A stretch of 50,376 nt of DNA, from assembly GCA_913055745.1 (NCBI GenBank), contig CAJXJZ010000009.1, positions 1 to 50,376 of the forward strand. The letters run 5' to 3'. The stretch comes from an uncultured bacterium (lineage in GTDB: Bacteria; Hydrothermota; Hydrothermia; UBA1063; CAJXJZ01). This document shows, one piece after another, positions 17,908 through 26,149 of this stretch; within the stretch, counting starts at the first letter, position 1; every line of letters starts with the position of its first letter. The notes under the pieces were generated by a model, which was given only the letters and a program-made list of their open reading frames with translations, did no database searches and was not told where the DNA came from. The position numbers were made by a program, and so were the translations under genes.

Positions 17908-18924
17908 CTAATTATCAACAAAAGATTTGATAAACTCAAACCATCTCTGTTTTATTTCCGTTTCTATCATCCTAAAAACGAGTTCATGACTTTTCTCTCC
18001 TAAACCCACAGGATCAGGAATATCCTCATCAGAAAGCATGTATATCTTATCACCAAACATGGGAAAATTCTCTTTCAAAAACTCTATATGTCTTCGCTCC
18101 ATGACAAGAACAAGATCCGCCCAAAAAAGGTCATCATAACCTATCATTTGTGATTTTCCTATGATACTTTCATATCCCATCTTCTGAACAACCCTTTGGG
18201 CTATCTCGCTATAGGGTCTCTCACCGGGCAAAATGCCACGGGATTCAATATTAACAGGAAGACCTTTAAAAAGGCTTTTTGCAATAGCCTCTGCCATGGG
18301 ACTCCTCTCAGTATTGCCTGTACATAAAAATATAACATTGAACATATCTGTTTTAACATGGATTTTTTCTCTTAACTTCGCCAAAGGAATACTGCCTTTA
18401 CGCAAAGCATGCCAATATTCACCTTTATACTCAAGAACCGTAGAGGATAGATTGCCTGCCTTACCTTTAACTACAAACACCTCATCCCCGAATATAGACC
18501 TAACCTCTTCCCAGGTCTCAGGTACGCTCTCAGACGTTATATTGGCACTTGTTTGAACAAGAGGACCTGTCTTATCCATGATCTTTAATAGCAATGGATA
18601 ATCTGGCATCCTAAAACCTATCTTGCTATTTTTTTGCAGGAAGGGATAGACATCCCTTTTTACTGGTAGCACAAGGGTTAATGCACCTGGCCAAAAAGAT
18701 GTTGCATTTTCAATCTCTTTAAAATCAACACTTAAAAGCGGTCTTAATGATTCTTCATTACTTATAAATACACCAAAGGGCTTATCTTTTTCTCTATTTT
18801 TTAATGTATATAACTTTTGGACAGTGTTTTTTACTGGCACAACCACAAGGCCATAGACAGTATCTGTCGGGATAGCAACAATCTCTCCTTTTTTTAGTAC
18901 CTTTACGATTTCTTCTTCTGTCAT
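17908..18924 (-). CDS. Fusion: Sua5/YrdC/YciO-type domain plus low-molecular-weight phosphatase
   Basis: A 338-residue two-domain protein. Residues 1-190 match Sua5/YrdC (threonylcarbamoyl-AMP synthase for the t6A modification of tRNA), with IPTDTVYGL, KNREKDKPF, FWPGALTLV and the TSANITSE segment. Residues 194-338 match low-molecular-weight protein-tyrosine phosphatase or arsenate reductase-type enzymes: the C-x5-R-S loop CTGNTERS with Cys201 and Arg207, and the DP motif IPDPVG near the C-terminus. Met194 would be a natural start of a stand-alone phosphatase, so the join is clean, and the frame is continuous. The stop codon of the upstream lipoprotein overlaps its start (ATGA). The purpose of the fusion is unknown. 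Confidence 0.9.
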   Translation of the reverse strand: MTEEEIVKVLKKGEIVAIPTDTVYGLVVVPVKNTVQKLYTLKNREKDKPFGVFISNEESLRPLLSVDFKEIENATSFWPGALTLVLPVKRDVYPFLQKNSKIGFRMPDYPLLLKIMDKTGPLVQTSANITSESVPETWEEVRSIFGDEVFVVKGKAGNLSSTVLEYKGEYWHALRKGSIPLAKLREKIHVKTDMFNVIFLCTGNTERSPMAEAIAKSLFKGLPVNIESRGILPGERPYSEIAQRVVQKMGYESIIGKSQMIGYDDLFWADLVLVMERRHIEFLKENFPMFGDKIYMLSDEDIPDPVGLGEKSHELVFRMIETEIKQRWFEFIKSFVDN

Positions 18925-19580
18925 ATCTTAAACTGAAATCCCAAAAATATAGCAGGTTGTGATACGAGTGGAATACCGAACTCCATTGTAAGGGAGTAAG
19001 GTAATCTTTTTAAACCTTTTCTCACCTTAGATTTTCTTGAAAGTTCAACACCCATAAAAAGTTCCTGAAAATTTTCAAATTTGCTTATCGACCATATATC
19101 TTTACCTCGTGGTATACTTGTCCTATAATCTGGCTGATAACCATAATGAAATCCCCCATATAGCGATGCATAAGGTGATATCGCACGGGATAGAACAAGG
19201 TCTAATTTCCAAGAAATACCTTGCGCAAACGGATGATACGCAAAGCCTACAATAGTGCCAAATGACATAGGAAAAGAATACTCTGACAAAAGTAGAAACT
19301 TGCCAAATGGACCTATACCTTCACCAAGAGAGCCGTAAATACCAAACTCTGCATGGTGAGATGCACCATATGAAAGATGCCCCCCAAAGTTTGGGATAGT
19401 AAAGGCAGAATGTGCCTGTTTTTGTGATTCTCTGACATTCTTATTGGCATATAAAGGAATATTAACATACCAGCCAGAATCAACACTCCCTGGAGCAATG
19501 GGCCGTGCTGTTTGAAATGTCCCAAAGAAACATCCATTTAAGATAAGCAAGAATGGTATAAATAACAACGCTTTCTTCAT
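18921..19580 (-). CDS. Predicted outer-membrane beta-barrel lipoprotein
   Basis: A 219-residue exported protein with signal peptide MKKALLFIPFLLILNGC. The cysteine at residue 17 could be lipidated, although Asn at the -2 position is unusual for a lipobox. The mature part is rich in Gly, Tyr, Phe and Ser, with alternating-hydrophobicity stretches (HLSYGASHHAEFGIYG, SLTMEFGIPL, IFLGFQFKI) typical of a small barrel ending in an aromatic/hydrophobic strand. The ATG at 19580 is chosen over a longer start because AAAGGAG sits 8 bases upstream. It is first in the run with the Sua5 fusion, buk, ptb and ackA. No specific family recognised. Confidence 0.72.
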   Translation of the reverse strand: MKKALLFIPFLLILNGCFFGTFQTARPIAPGSVDSGWYVNIPLYANKNVRESQKQAHSAFTIPNFGGHLSYGASHHAEFGIYGSLGEGIGPFGKFLLLSEYSFPMSFGTIVGFAYHPFAQGISWKLDLVLSRAISPYASLYGGFHYGYQPDYRTSIPRGKDIWSISKFENFQELFMGVELSRKSKVRKGLKRLPYSLTMEFGIPLVSQPAIFLGFQFKI

Positions 19581-19802
19581 AATAAAGGCTCCTTTGTTCG
19601 TAATCAAGTTTAATGCATTGCTTATGAATTTTAAAGAAATCCTTTATGGGATTTTTGTATTACTTATATAATTGTGCAAAGATACATATTACAAAACGTA
19701 AGATATACTGGAAGTGGGATAAAGAGGGATTTACTCCACTAAGTCAAATGCGGATATACGAGACTACGGCGCATAAAATTATTTTTGATGTGTCCATGCT
19801 TT

Positions 19803-19830
19803 TTGCAATACATTTTTATCACATTATAAT
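19803..19830 (+). promoter_or_regulatory. Promoter of ppdK
   Basis: TTGCAA (19803-19808), a 16-base spacer and perfect TATAAT (19825-19830) give a ~20-base leader containing AAGGAGG (19844-19850) seven bases or so before the ATG at 19857. The rest of the gap back to 19581 shows only weak hairpins and no riboswitch that I recognise. Confidence 0.75.
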
Positions 19831-19856
19831 TATAGCACGTCAGAAGGAGGAGTAAA

Positions 19857-22532
19857 ATGGCTGAGAAGTTTGTGTATTTTTTTGGTAATGGTCATGCAGA
19901 AGGCTCAAAAGAGATGAGGAATCTTCTTGGGGGCAAGGGTGCAAATCTTCATGAGATGACAAGTCTCGGCATACCAGTTCCACCAGGATTCACCATAACA
20001 ACAGAGGCATGTGTTTATTACTTTAAGACAGGAAATATACCAGAAGGGTTAAAGGATGAAGTAGAAAACAACATCAAGAGACTTGAGGAAATTACAGGGA
20101 AAAAATTCGGTGATAATAAGAACCCTCTTTTGGTTTCTGTGCGTTCTGGTGCAAGGGTATCAATGCCAGGGATGATGGATACTATATTGAACCTTGGACT
20201 TACAGATGATAGTGTAAAAGGACTTGCAAAGCAAACAAATAATGAAAGATTTGCCCTTGATGCATACAGAAGATTTATACAGATGTTTAGTGAAACTGTC
20301 AAGGGAATAAAGCATGTACACTTTGAGGAAATACTTGACACCATAAAGAAGAATGCAGGCGTTAAAAACGACAGTGAACTCAATGCAGAGCATCTCCAAA
20401 CACTAATAAAAGAATACAAAACCATTTACAAAGAAAATACCAATGAGGATTTTCCACAGGATCCTTGGAAACAATTATGGGATGCTATATTGGCTGTATT
20501 TAATTCGTGGAATAGCGATAGGGCTATAACATATAGAAAGATAAACAAAATACCAGATGATTGGGGAACAGCAGTAAATGTTGTCGCTATGGTCTTTGGA
20601 AACATGGGAGAGGATTCAGGCACAGGTGTTGCATTTTCCAGAGATCCACTCACAGGTGAGAACAAATTCTACGGCGAGTTTTTACCCAATGCACAGGGTG
20701 AGGATGTGGTAGCAGGTATAAGAACTCCACACGCCTTAAATGAGTACTCCAAACAAGAGAAAAACAGAGACCTACCAACCCTTGAGGAGACTATGCCAGA
20801 TATATATAAAGAACTCTATGACATAGCAAAGAAGTTAGAGAGGCATTACAGAGATATGCAGGATATAGAATTTACCATAGAGAGGAAGAAATTGTATCTA
20901 CTTCAGACGAGAAATGGTAAAAGGACTGCTCGTGCTATGGTAAAGATTGCAGTTAATATGGCAGAAGAGGGCCTCATATCCAAAGAAGATGCATTAATGA
21001 GGGTGGATGCATCAAGAATCAACGAACTCTTACATCCAATATTTGACCCTAAGGCCGAGAAACATGTAATAGCAAAAGGGCTCGGGGCATCACCAGGTGC
21101 TGCTCATGGTAAAGTTATATTTGATCCAGAGGAGGCGGCAGAACTTGGATATAAAGGTGAATCTGTTATTCTCGTTAGAGAAGAAACATCTCCTGATGAT
21201 ATAAAAGGTATGGCAAAAAGTAAGGGTGTTCTTACTTCAAGGGGTGGAATGACATCCCACGCCGCGGTTGTTGCAAGGGGCATGGGAAAACCTGCAGTGG
21301 TTGGAGCAGAAGATATTGAAGTAGATTATGAAAAAGAGGAATTTAGAGTCCATGGTTTAACGGTTAAAAAGGGCGATTATATCAGTATAGATGGTAAAAG
21401 TGGTGAAGTAATGCTTGGCAAAGTAAAGACCATTGACCCAGAAATCTTTGAAGAGTTTGGTAAGTTGCTTGATTGGGCTGATGAGATAAGATGGATAGGC
21501 GTTAGGGCAAACGCAGAAACACCCGAGGATGCCAAAAAGGCAAGAGAGTTTGGTGCAGAGGGTATAGGACTTGCCAGAACAGAGCACATGTTCTTTAAGG
21601 GTGAGAGAATCTATGCCATGCAGGAGATGATTCTCGCAAACACGAAAGAGGAGCGTGAAAAGGCGTTGTCCAAACTCCTGCCTATGCAAAGAGAAGACTT
21701 TAAAGAACTATTCAAAGTTATGGATGGCTATCCAGTGATTATCAGATTACTTGATCCACCACTTCATGAATTCGTTCCTAAAAAGGATGAGCAGATAAAG
21801 GAACTCTCTAAAAGAACAGGGGTCTCTGAAGAAAAAATAAGAGAGATGGCAGAGTCTTTGAGAGAGGCGAATCCCATGTTGGGACACAGGGGTTGTAGGT
21901 TAGCGATCACTTACCCAGAAATAGCAGAGATGCAGGTAAGGGCTATAATAGAGGCAGCCATTGAAGCAAAGAAAGAAGGGATTAAGGTTAAGCCAGAGAT
22001 TATGGTTCCCATTGTGTCTCTTAAAACAGAAATTGATGTTATGAAAGATTTAATAGACAAGGTAGCACACAAGGTTATGGAGGAGAAAGGCGAAGAAGTA
22101 GACTACAAGGTTGGAACAATGATAGAACTTCCAAGGGCCGCACTCTTGGCAGATGAGATAGCAAAGACAGCAGAGTTCTTCTCCTTCGGTACAAACGACC
22201 TTACACAAACGACCTTTGGATTCTCAAGGGATGATGTGGGGAGGTTTGTACCTAAGTATATAGAAAATGGCCTGCTTAAAGATGACCCATTTTCTGTATT
22301 AGACCAAGATGGTGTTGGTCAACTTGTAAAGATAGGTGTAGAAAAGGGCAAAAGTACAAGGCCTGAACTTGAGGTAGGTATATGTGGTGAGCATGGTGGA
22401 GAGCCCAAATCTGTGAAGTTCTGCCATAGGATTGGCCTGGACTATGTTTCCTGCTCACCATACCGCGTACCAATTGCAAGGGTGGCAGCAGCACAGGCAG
22501 TAATTGAGGAAAAGAGAAAGAGAAGAAGATAA
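19857..22532 (+). CDS. ppdK: Pyruvate, phosphate dikinase
   Basis: PPDK interconverts pyruvate, ATP and phosphate with PEP, AMP and pyrophosphate, serving glycolysis or gluconeogenesis in anaerobes. The 891-residue sequence contains the N-terminal nucleotide-binding domain (LLGGKGANLHEM; SVRSGARVSMPGMMDT), the phospho-histidine domain with His468 in GGMTSHAAVVARGMG, and the C-terminal TIM barrel ending with FSFGTNDLTQ and the catalytic Cys843 in VGICGEHGG. Length is normal. It has its own promoter and an excellent ribosome site, and ends at an intrinsic terminator, so it is monocistronic. Confidence 0.98.
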   Translation: MAEKFVYFFGNGHAEGSKEMRNLLGGKGANLHEMTSLGIPVPPGFTITTEACVYYFKTGNIPEGLKDEVENNIKRLEEITGKKFGDNKNPLLVSVRSGARVSMPGMMDTILNLGLTDDSVKGLAKQTNNERFALDAYRRFIQMFSETVKGIKHVHFEEILDTIKKNAGVKNDSELNAEHLQTLIKEYKTIYKENTNEDFPQDPWKQLWDAILAVFNSWNSDRAITYRKINKIPDDWGTAVNVVAMVFGNMGEDSGTGVAFSRDPLTGENKFYGEFLPNAQGEDVVAGIRTPHALNEYSKQEKNRDLPTLEETMPDIYKELYDIAKKLERHYRDMQDIEFTIERKKLYLLQTRNGKRTARAMVKIAVNMAEEGLISKEDALMRVDASRINELLHPIFDPKAEKHVIAKGLGASPGAAHGKVIFDPEEAAELGYKGESVILVREETSPDDIKGMAKSKGVLTSRGGMTSHAAVVARGMGKPAVVGAEDIEVDYEKEEFRVHGLTVKKGDYISIDGKSGEVMLGKVKTIDPEIFEEFGKLLDWADEIRWIGVRANAETPEDAKKAREFGAEGIGLARTEHMFFKGERIYAMQEMILANTKEEREKALSKLLPMQREDFKELFKVMDGYPVIIRLLDPPLHEFVPKKDEQIKELSKRTGVSEEKIREMAESLREANPMLGHRGCRLAITYPEIAEMQVRAIIEAAIEAKKEGIKVKPEIMVPIVSLKTEIDVMKDLIDKVAHKVMEEKGEEVDYKVGTMIELPRAALLADEIAKTAEFFSFGTNDLTQTTFGFSRDDVGRFVPKYIENGLLKDDPFSVLDQDGVGQLVKIGVEKGKSTRPELEVGICGEHGGEPKSVKFCHRIGLDYVSCSPYRVPIARVAAAQAVIEEKRKRRR

Positions 22533-22559
22533 TTTTTATAAAAAGAATACATGCATAAG

Positions 22560-22592
22560 AAGGGAGCAGTTTATCTGCTCCCTTTTGTTTTT
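22560..22592 (+). terminator. Intrinsic terminator after ppdK
   Basis: AAGGGAGCAG (22560-22569) pairs perfectly with CTGCTCCCTT (22575-22584) around a 5-base loop, followed by a T-rich tail. Confidence 0.92.
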
Positions 22593-22596
22593 ATAC

Positions 22597-22625
22597 TTGT
22601 AAAACCGCATGTTTTGAAACATAAT
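22597..22625 (+). promoter_or_regulatory. Promoter of lgt-comF
   Basis: TTGTAA (22597-22602), a 17-base spacer and CATAAT (22620-22625), followed by a leader with AGGAG at 22639-22643 seven bases before the lgt ATG. Confidence 0.55.
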
Positions 22626-22650
22626 ACATATATAAAACAGGAGAGTTAAA

Positions 22651-23427
22651 ATGCATCCTATTCTGTTTAGAATCGGAGGACTTGAAATAAGGACATGGGG
22701 TGTGCTCGTCCTACTCGGTTTCCTTGCAGGACTTGAGGTAACATATTACTATGCCAAAAAGCATGGTATTACAAGGGATAGCGTCTATGACCTCGGATTC
22801 TGGGTTATTATCGCATCCATTATTGGTGCAAGGGTGTTCTATATTCTTTATAATTTTCATGAATTTAAACATAACCTATGGGAGATGTTCGCTATATGGC
22901 ACGGTGGTATGGTATTTTTGGGCGGTTTTTTCTTTGCTATACCCACAGCAATATACTATCTTAAAAAACACAACATTCCTATATGGAAATTTGCAGACTG
23001 GACCGCACCTGGCTTTGCATTAGGTATGTTCATTGGCAGATGGGGGTGCTTCTTTAATGGATGCTGCTTTGGGCATGCGTGTCATGGTACCTTCTGCGCC
23101 GTTTTTAAACCAGGGTCAGAGGCCTTCCAAGTATTTGGCAACACACCTATACATCCAACACAACTCTACGAGTCATTTGGTAATCTTATAATCTTCTTTA
23201 TTTTATTACCTATTATGAAGAAAAAGCCCTATGATGGCTTTGTTTTTCTCCTATATTTGATCCTCGGGCCACTTGTTAGATTTATCGACGATTTCTATAG
23301 ATACTACGAGTCATACAAGTACTATGGTCCCTTTGATGTCAACCAGTGGATTTCCTTAGGTATTATGCTAATATCTTTGATTTTAATGATATACCTATAC
23401 AAAAGGTCTAAAAGACAAAATGCCTGA
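22651..23427 (+). CDS. lgt: Prolipoprotein diacylglyceryl transferase
   Basis: Lgt moves a diacylglyceryl group from phosphatidylglycerol to the lipobox cysteine of exported prolipoproteins in the inner membrane. The 258-residue protein has about seven membrane segments, WHGGMVFLGG near residues 83-92, the Lgt signature around GMFIGRWGCFFNGCCFG with Arg130 and Asn136, and HPTQLYES near residue 168. The usual signature Asn after GRxG is replaced by Cys, seen in some deep lineages. Its substrates here include the lipoproteins at 1656, 19580 and 43363. The end overlaps comF by 8 bases. Confidence 0.96.
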   Translation: MHPILFRIGGLEIRTWGVLVLLGFLAGLEVTYYYAKKHGITRDSVYDLGFWVIIASIIGARVFYILYNFHEFKHNLWEMFAIWHGGMVFLGGFFFAIPTAIYYLKKHNIPIWKFADWTAPGFALGMFIGRWGCFFNGCCFGHACHGTFCAVFKPGSEAFQVFGNTPIHPTQLYESFGNLIIFFILLPIMKKKPYDGFVFLLYLILGPLVRFIDDFYRYYESYKYYGPFDVNQWISLGIMLISLILMIYLYKRSKRQNA

Positions 23428-24058
23428 ACTTTTAAAAAACATAGTACGTACTTTTTTGCCATCTACATGCTATGTGTGTGATAAATTATCAGACAATGCT
23501 GTATGTAAGGATTGCATGGAAAAATTCAATACCGTATATAAAAATGAAAAAAGGCTCTTTATTAAAAATCCCCAGGTTATGATTCAATCACCCTTTGTCT
23601 ATAAAGGTATTGTTAAGGAAATGATAGAGGACATAAAATACAGGGGCATATTCTTTCCTGTTCCATTCTTTGCTTCTTATCTTGCCTCCATGATAAGGGA
23701 AAATGCATACGACTTTTTAGTACCTGTCCCACTCCATTTTTTAAAAAGATGGAAGAGGGGTTTCAATCAGTCAGAGGAAATAGCAAAAGAGGTTTCAAAA
23801 CTTACTAAGATACCTATTTTAAAAAAGGTAAAACGGATAAGAAACACAAAATCTCAAACAAAACTCTCCAGAAAAGAGAGGATGTTGAATGTAAAAGGTG
23901 CTTTTCGTGTAGACATCTCTCTTAAAGGAAAAAGGCTTGCAATTATTGATGATGTCATTACCACTGGTGCAACAACCCTTGAACTTGCCATCATGCTCTA
24001 TAAAAAAGACGCAGAGAAAGTTGATATTTATGCAGCCTCTATGGCGGAAATGGATTAG
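23420..24058 (+). CDS. comF: ComF family phosphoribosyltransferase-like protein
   Basis: A 212-residue ComF-type protein, a family tied in some bacteria to DNA uptake and recombination, built from a zinc finger plus a phosphoribosyltransferase fold. The finger cysteines are in CYVCDKLSDNAVCKDC near residues 14-29. The PRPP-binding loop is IIDDVITTGATTLE near residues 174-187, preceded by the RNTKSQTKLSRKER segment typical of the family. Length is normal. It overlaps lgt by 8 bases and is probably cotranscribed; it runs convergently into the PorX-like gene, overlapping by four bases. Its own role in this organism cannot be read. Confidence 0.9.
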   Translation: MPELLKNIVRTFLPSTCYVCDKLSDNAVCKDCMEKFNTVYKNEKRLFIKNPQVMIQSPFVYKGIVKEMIEDIKYRGIFFPVPFFASYLASMIRENAYDFLVPVPLHFLKRWKRGFNQSEEIAKEVSKLTKIPILKKVKRIRNTKSQTKLSRKERMLNVKGAFRVDISLKGKRLAIIDDVITTGATTLELAIMLYKKDAEKVDIYAASMAEMD

Positions 24059-25497
24059 TATATTTTAACCAATGGAATAATCATTTCATCAATTGTTACA
24101 CCTCCATGCATAATCTCACCTTTGTATCTTTTGGCATATGCATGTGGGTCTCTGGGATAAACAAAGAAGTAATTATCCCTTGCCATGGCAAGTTTTCCCA
24201 TACCTTTTAAAAGCCCTACCTCCCATGGCCTTTCAAATATGACTGCATGTCTTGGGTTTTCTATCCTCAAAGATGTACCAAATTTAAATCTCAATGAGTC
24301 TGTGAGTTCTGTGCCTCCATAAACTAAGGAAGGCTTTGTTGCTTGAATCCATCCATGATCCGTGGTAAGATAAACCATATAACCCTGCTCTACAAGTTCA
24401 GTTATTTTGTCGTTAAATCTGCTTTTCTTTAAGAGAAAATGGATCATATCCTTAAATTCCTCTGAGGTTTTTGCTATGTCTTTCAAAGGCTTTACTTTAC
24501 CCCTTACATGTGCTAAAATGTCTGTAAAATTTACAGTACCTGCAATGATAGGAGAAGATGGCTTTATATCATCAGTATCCTGAGGTGAGTTTAATCTATA
24601 AAAGTTAAAATTTTTATGGATACCTTCCCTTGCAAGTTGTTCTTTAAAAAGCTCCATTTCGTGTAAATTATCTGAAAGCCAGCCCGGGTGTAACCTTTGA
24701 ATTTCAGATGGTAACCTGCCGGCAAAAATACTGTTTCTTGCATAAATGGTTGATGTTGGAAGGATTGCATAATAAAGTTCTATCAAAGGTCTTACATGCG
24801 TTGGCAGTTCCTTTATTAACGCCTTAAATTGTGAAGTTTTTACACAATCAAGTACAAAGAAAGCGACTTTTTTCCCATCTTTAATGTCTGGAATAACGCG
24901 ATTTTTCACAACATTATCCGATCTTATAATATTGGCATTTAGCATCTCTTTATAATTTTCCTGTACCCATTCGGCAAATTCATTATTGAGTTCTTCTATT
25001 TCACCCTGTAGTATCTCATCTTGCGGGTCCTTTGTACTTATAAGATCAGCAATCTTTAGCCAACCATTAATATCCCTCGGCACTTCTGAAAGCTCCTGGT
25101 ACAACCTTGCAAGTTCCATGCCCTTCTTTCTATTATACACCTCATCCCTTTGAATTTTTTTAATAATTGCAATTATCTGCGTTGGCTTTATAGGTTTTAC
25201 GATGTAATCAAAAACGTCCTCAGAAAAAGACTCTTCCATAATATCTGTATCCTGAACCATCGTAACCATTACATAATGGATATTGGGTGCTATCTTCTTA
25301 GCCATACGGATAAACTCGTTACCATTTAAAGAAGGCATTCTAAAGTCAACAAGAACAAGGTCATACTTATTGTTTTTTAAAAGGGAAAGTGCTTCCTCAG
25401 GATGGTCTGATGTATCAACAGAAAATCCCTGCCTTTCAAGAAAAATTTTGTGTGGAGTTAATGTCTCTACCTCATCATCAACCCAGAGGATACGCAT
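24055..25497 (-). CDS. porX: PorX-like response regulator with PglZ domain
   Basis: A 480-residue protein with a CheY-type receiver (residues 1-115: acidic pair Asp7-Asp8, phosphoacceptor Asp51, Thr79, Lys101) and a C-terminal PglZ (alkaline-phosphatase fold) domain from about residue 205. In the PglZ part, VLDC (Asp217), TSTIYARNSIFAG (around Thr248/Thr250) and TTDHGW (Asp380, His381) are the expected metal and catalytic positions. This order is that of PorX, the regulator and nucleotide phosphodiesterase controlling type IX secretion in Bacteroidota. No DNA-binding domain is present. It is translationally coupled (TAATG) to the lamin-tail gene. A PorY-type sensor is not in the window. The C25 protease with a sorting domain supports the assignment. 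Confidence 0.88.
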   Translation of the reverse strand: MRILWVDDEVETLTPHKIFLERQGFSVDTSDHPEEALSLLKNNKYDLVLVDFRMPSLNGNEFIRMAKKIAPNIHYVMVTMVQDTDIMEESFSEDVFDYIVKPIKPTQIIAIIKKIQRDEVYNRKKGMELARLYQELSEVPRDINGWLKIADLISTKDPQDEILQGEIEELNNEFAEWVQENYKEMLNANIIRSDNVVKNRVIPDIKDGKKVAFFVLDCVKTSQFKALIKELPTHVRPLIELYYAILPTSTIYARNSIFAGRLPSEIQRLHPGWLSDNLHEMELFKEQLAREGIHKNFNFYRLNSPQDTDDIKPSSPIIAGTVNFTDILAHVRGKVKPLKDIAKTSEEFKDMIHFLLKKSRFNDKITELVEQGYMVYLTTDHGWIQATKPSLVYGGTELTDSLRFKFGTSLRIENPRHAVIFERPWEVGLLKGMGKLAMARDNYFFVYPRDPHAYAKRYKGEIMHGGVTIDEMIIPLVKIY

Positions 25498-26060
25498 TAC
25501 ATCCTTTTATGAGCATCTCTGAATAGTGCTTTAATTCTGCTCCATGAAACAGGATCAAGCCCCATCGGCGCATTGGGAGAAAGTGGTGTTGGATGTTCTG
25601 TATTTTTAAAGTCCTCAGGAGAGTCTGTATCATGGCCATCGGGAATGCGTGAAAGGTTTGTATTAGCCATTGGAGCATCATCCCATAGATATGGGTAAGA
25701 GTTTTTCCACTCATCAGATAAAACACCCCAGTTCACAAAATCTATCACATGATTATTATTAACCAGTATGGCAAAGCCACCTGAATTGGAAAGTTCCAAA
25801 TTGATTTGAACATCCTTTTGGGAGACAATACAGTCTTTTGAAAGCAAAATATAGGAATTGGGTTCAATACTTACATTGTCAAGCGAATGTTCACCGCTTG
25901 GAGTAATAAGATAGTAATCATCAAGATGCATAACATATGGAGAGGTATTGTAAAGTTCAATCCAAACCTGAGGATAGAAATTTATCTCATTTATAACCAC
26001 ACCCGCATAAGCAAACGATGATATAAGTAAGATTATTAAAACCTTTATTATACCCTTCAT
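25497..26060 (-). CDS. Exported lamin-tail domain protein
   Basis: A 187-residue protein with a signal peptide (residues 1-19, ending AYA) followed by a lamin-tail domain: VVINEINFYPQVWIELYN at the mature N-terminus, LDDYYLIT and LSRIPDGHDTDSPEDF near the end, the usual LTD landmarks. Bacterial LTD proteins are secreted or surface-associated; the exact role is unknown. No C-terminal sorting domain is present. It lies directly before and coupled to the PorX-like gene, and has a near-consensus promoter six bases upstream of ATG, so both would be made from a leaderless mRNA. Confidence 0.85.
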   Translation of the reverse strand: MKGIIKVLIILLISSFAYAGVVINEINFYPQVWIELYNTSPYVMHLDDYYLITPSGEHSLDNVSIEPNSYILLSKDCIVSQKDVQINLELSNSGGFAILVNNNHVIDFVNWGVLSDEWKNSYPYLWDDAPMANTNLSRIPDGHDTDSPEDFKNTEHPTPLSPNAPMGLDPVSWSRIKALFRDAHKRM

Positions 26061-26066
26061 ATTTTA

Positions 26067-26095
26067 ATAATACAGCCTCACACATGAATTGTCAA
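26067..26095 (-). promoter_or_regulatory. Near-consensus leaderless promoter of LTD-porX
   Basis: On the minus strand, perfect TTGACA (26090-26095), a 17-base spacer and TATTAT (26067-26072); only six bases separate the -10 box from the ATG at 26060. No ribosome site fits in between. Confidence 0.85.
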
Positions 26096-26113
26096 GTATA
26101 AGAGCCCGAGTGC

Positions 26114-26142
26114 TTGGTAGAACACATATATTGCATTAAAAT
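26114..26142 (+). promoter_or_regulatory. Leaderless promoter of acyl-CoA synthetase
   Basis: TTGGTA (26114-26119), a 17-base spacer and TAAAAT (26137-26142) end 7 bases before the ATG at 26150. It is back-to-back with the LTD-porX promoter. Confidence 0.6.
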
Positions 26143-26149
26143 TTCTTAG

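Noticed and set aside
17908-18924. Two separate genes (Sua5 and phosphatase)
   Set aside because: No stop codon lies between the domains and no ribosome site precedes Met194, so a single fused protein is the simpler reading.
19581-19802. Riboswitch or small RNA before ppdK
   Set aside because: Only weak hairpins are visible and they lie upstream of the promoter, so they would not be on the ppdK transcript.
20018-20425. A 135-codon open frame opposite ppdK
   Set aside because: Lies wholly within the conserved nucleotide-binding domain of PPDK on the other strand.
24055-25497. PglZ as part of a phage-defence (BREX/Pgl) system
   Set aside because: The receiver domain, the PorX-like spacing and absence of brx or pgl genes nearby point to PorX instead.
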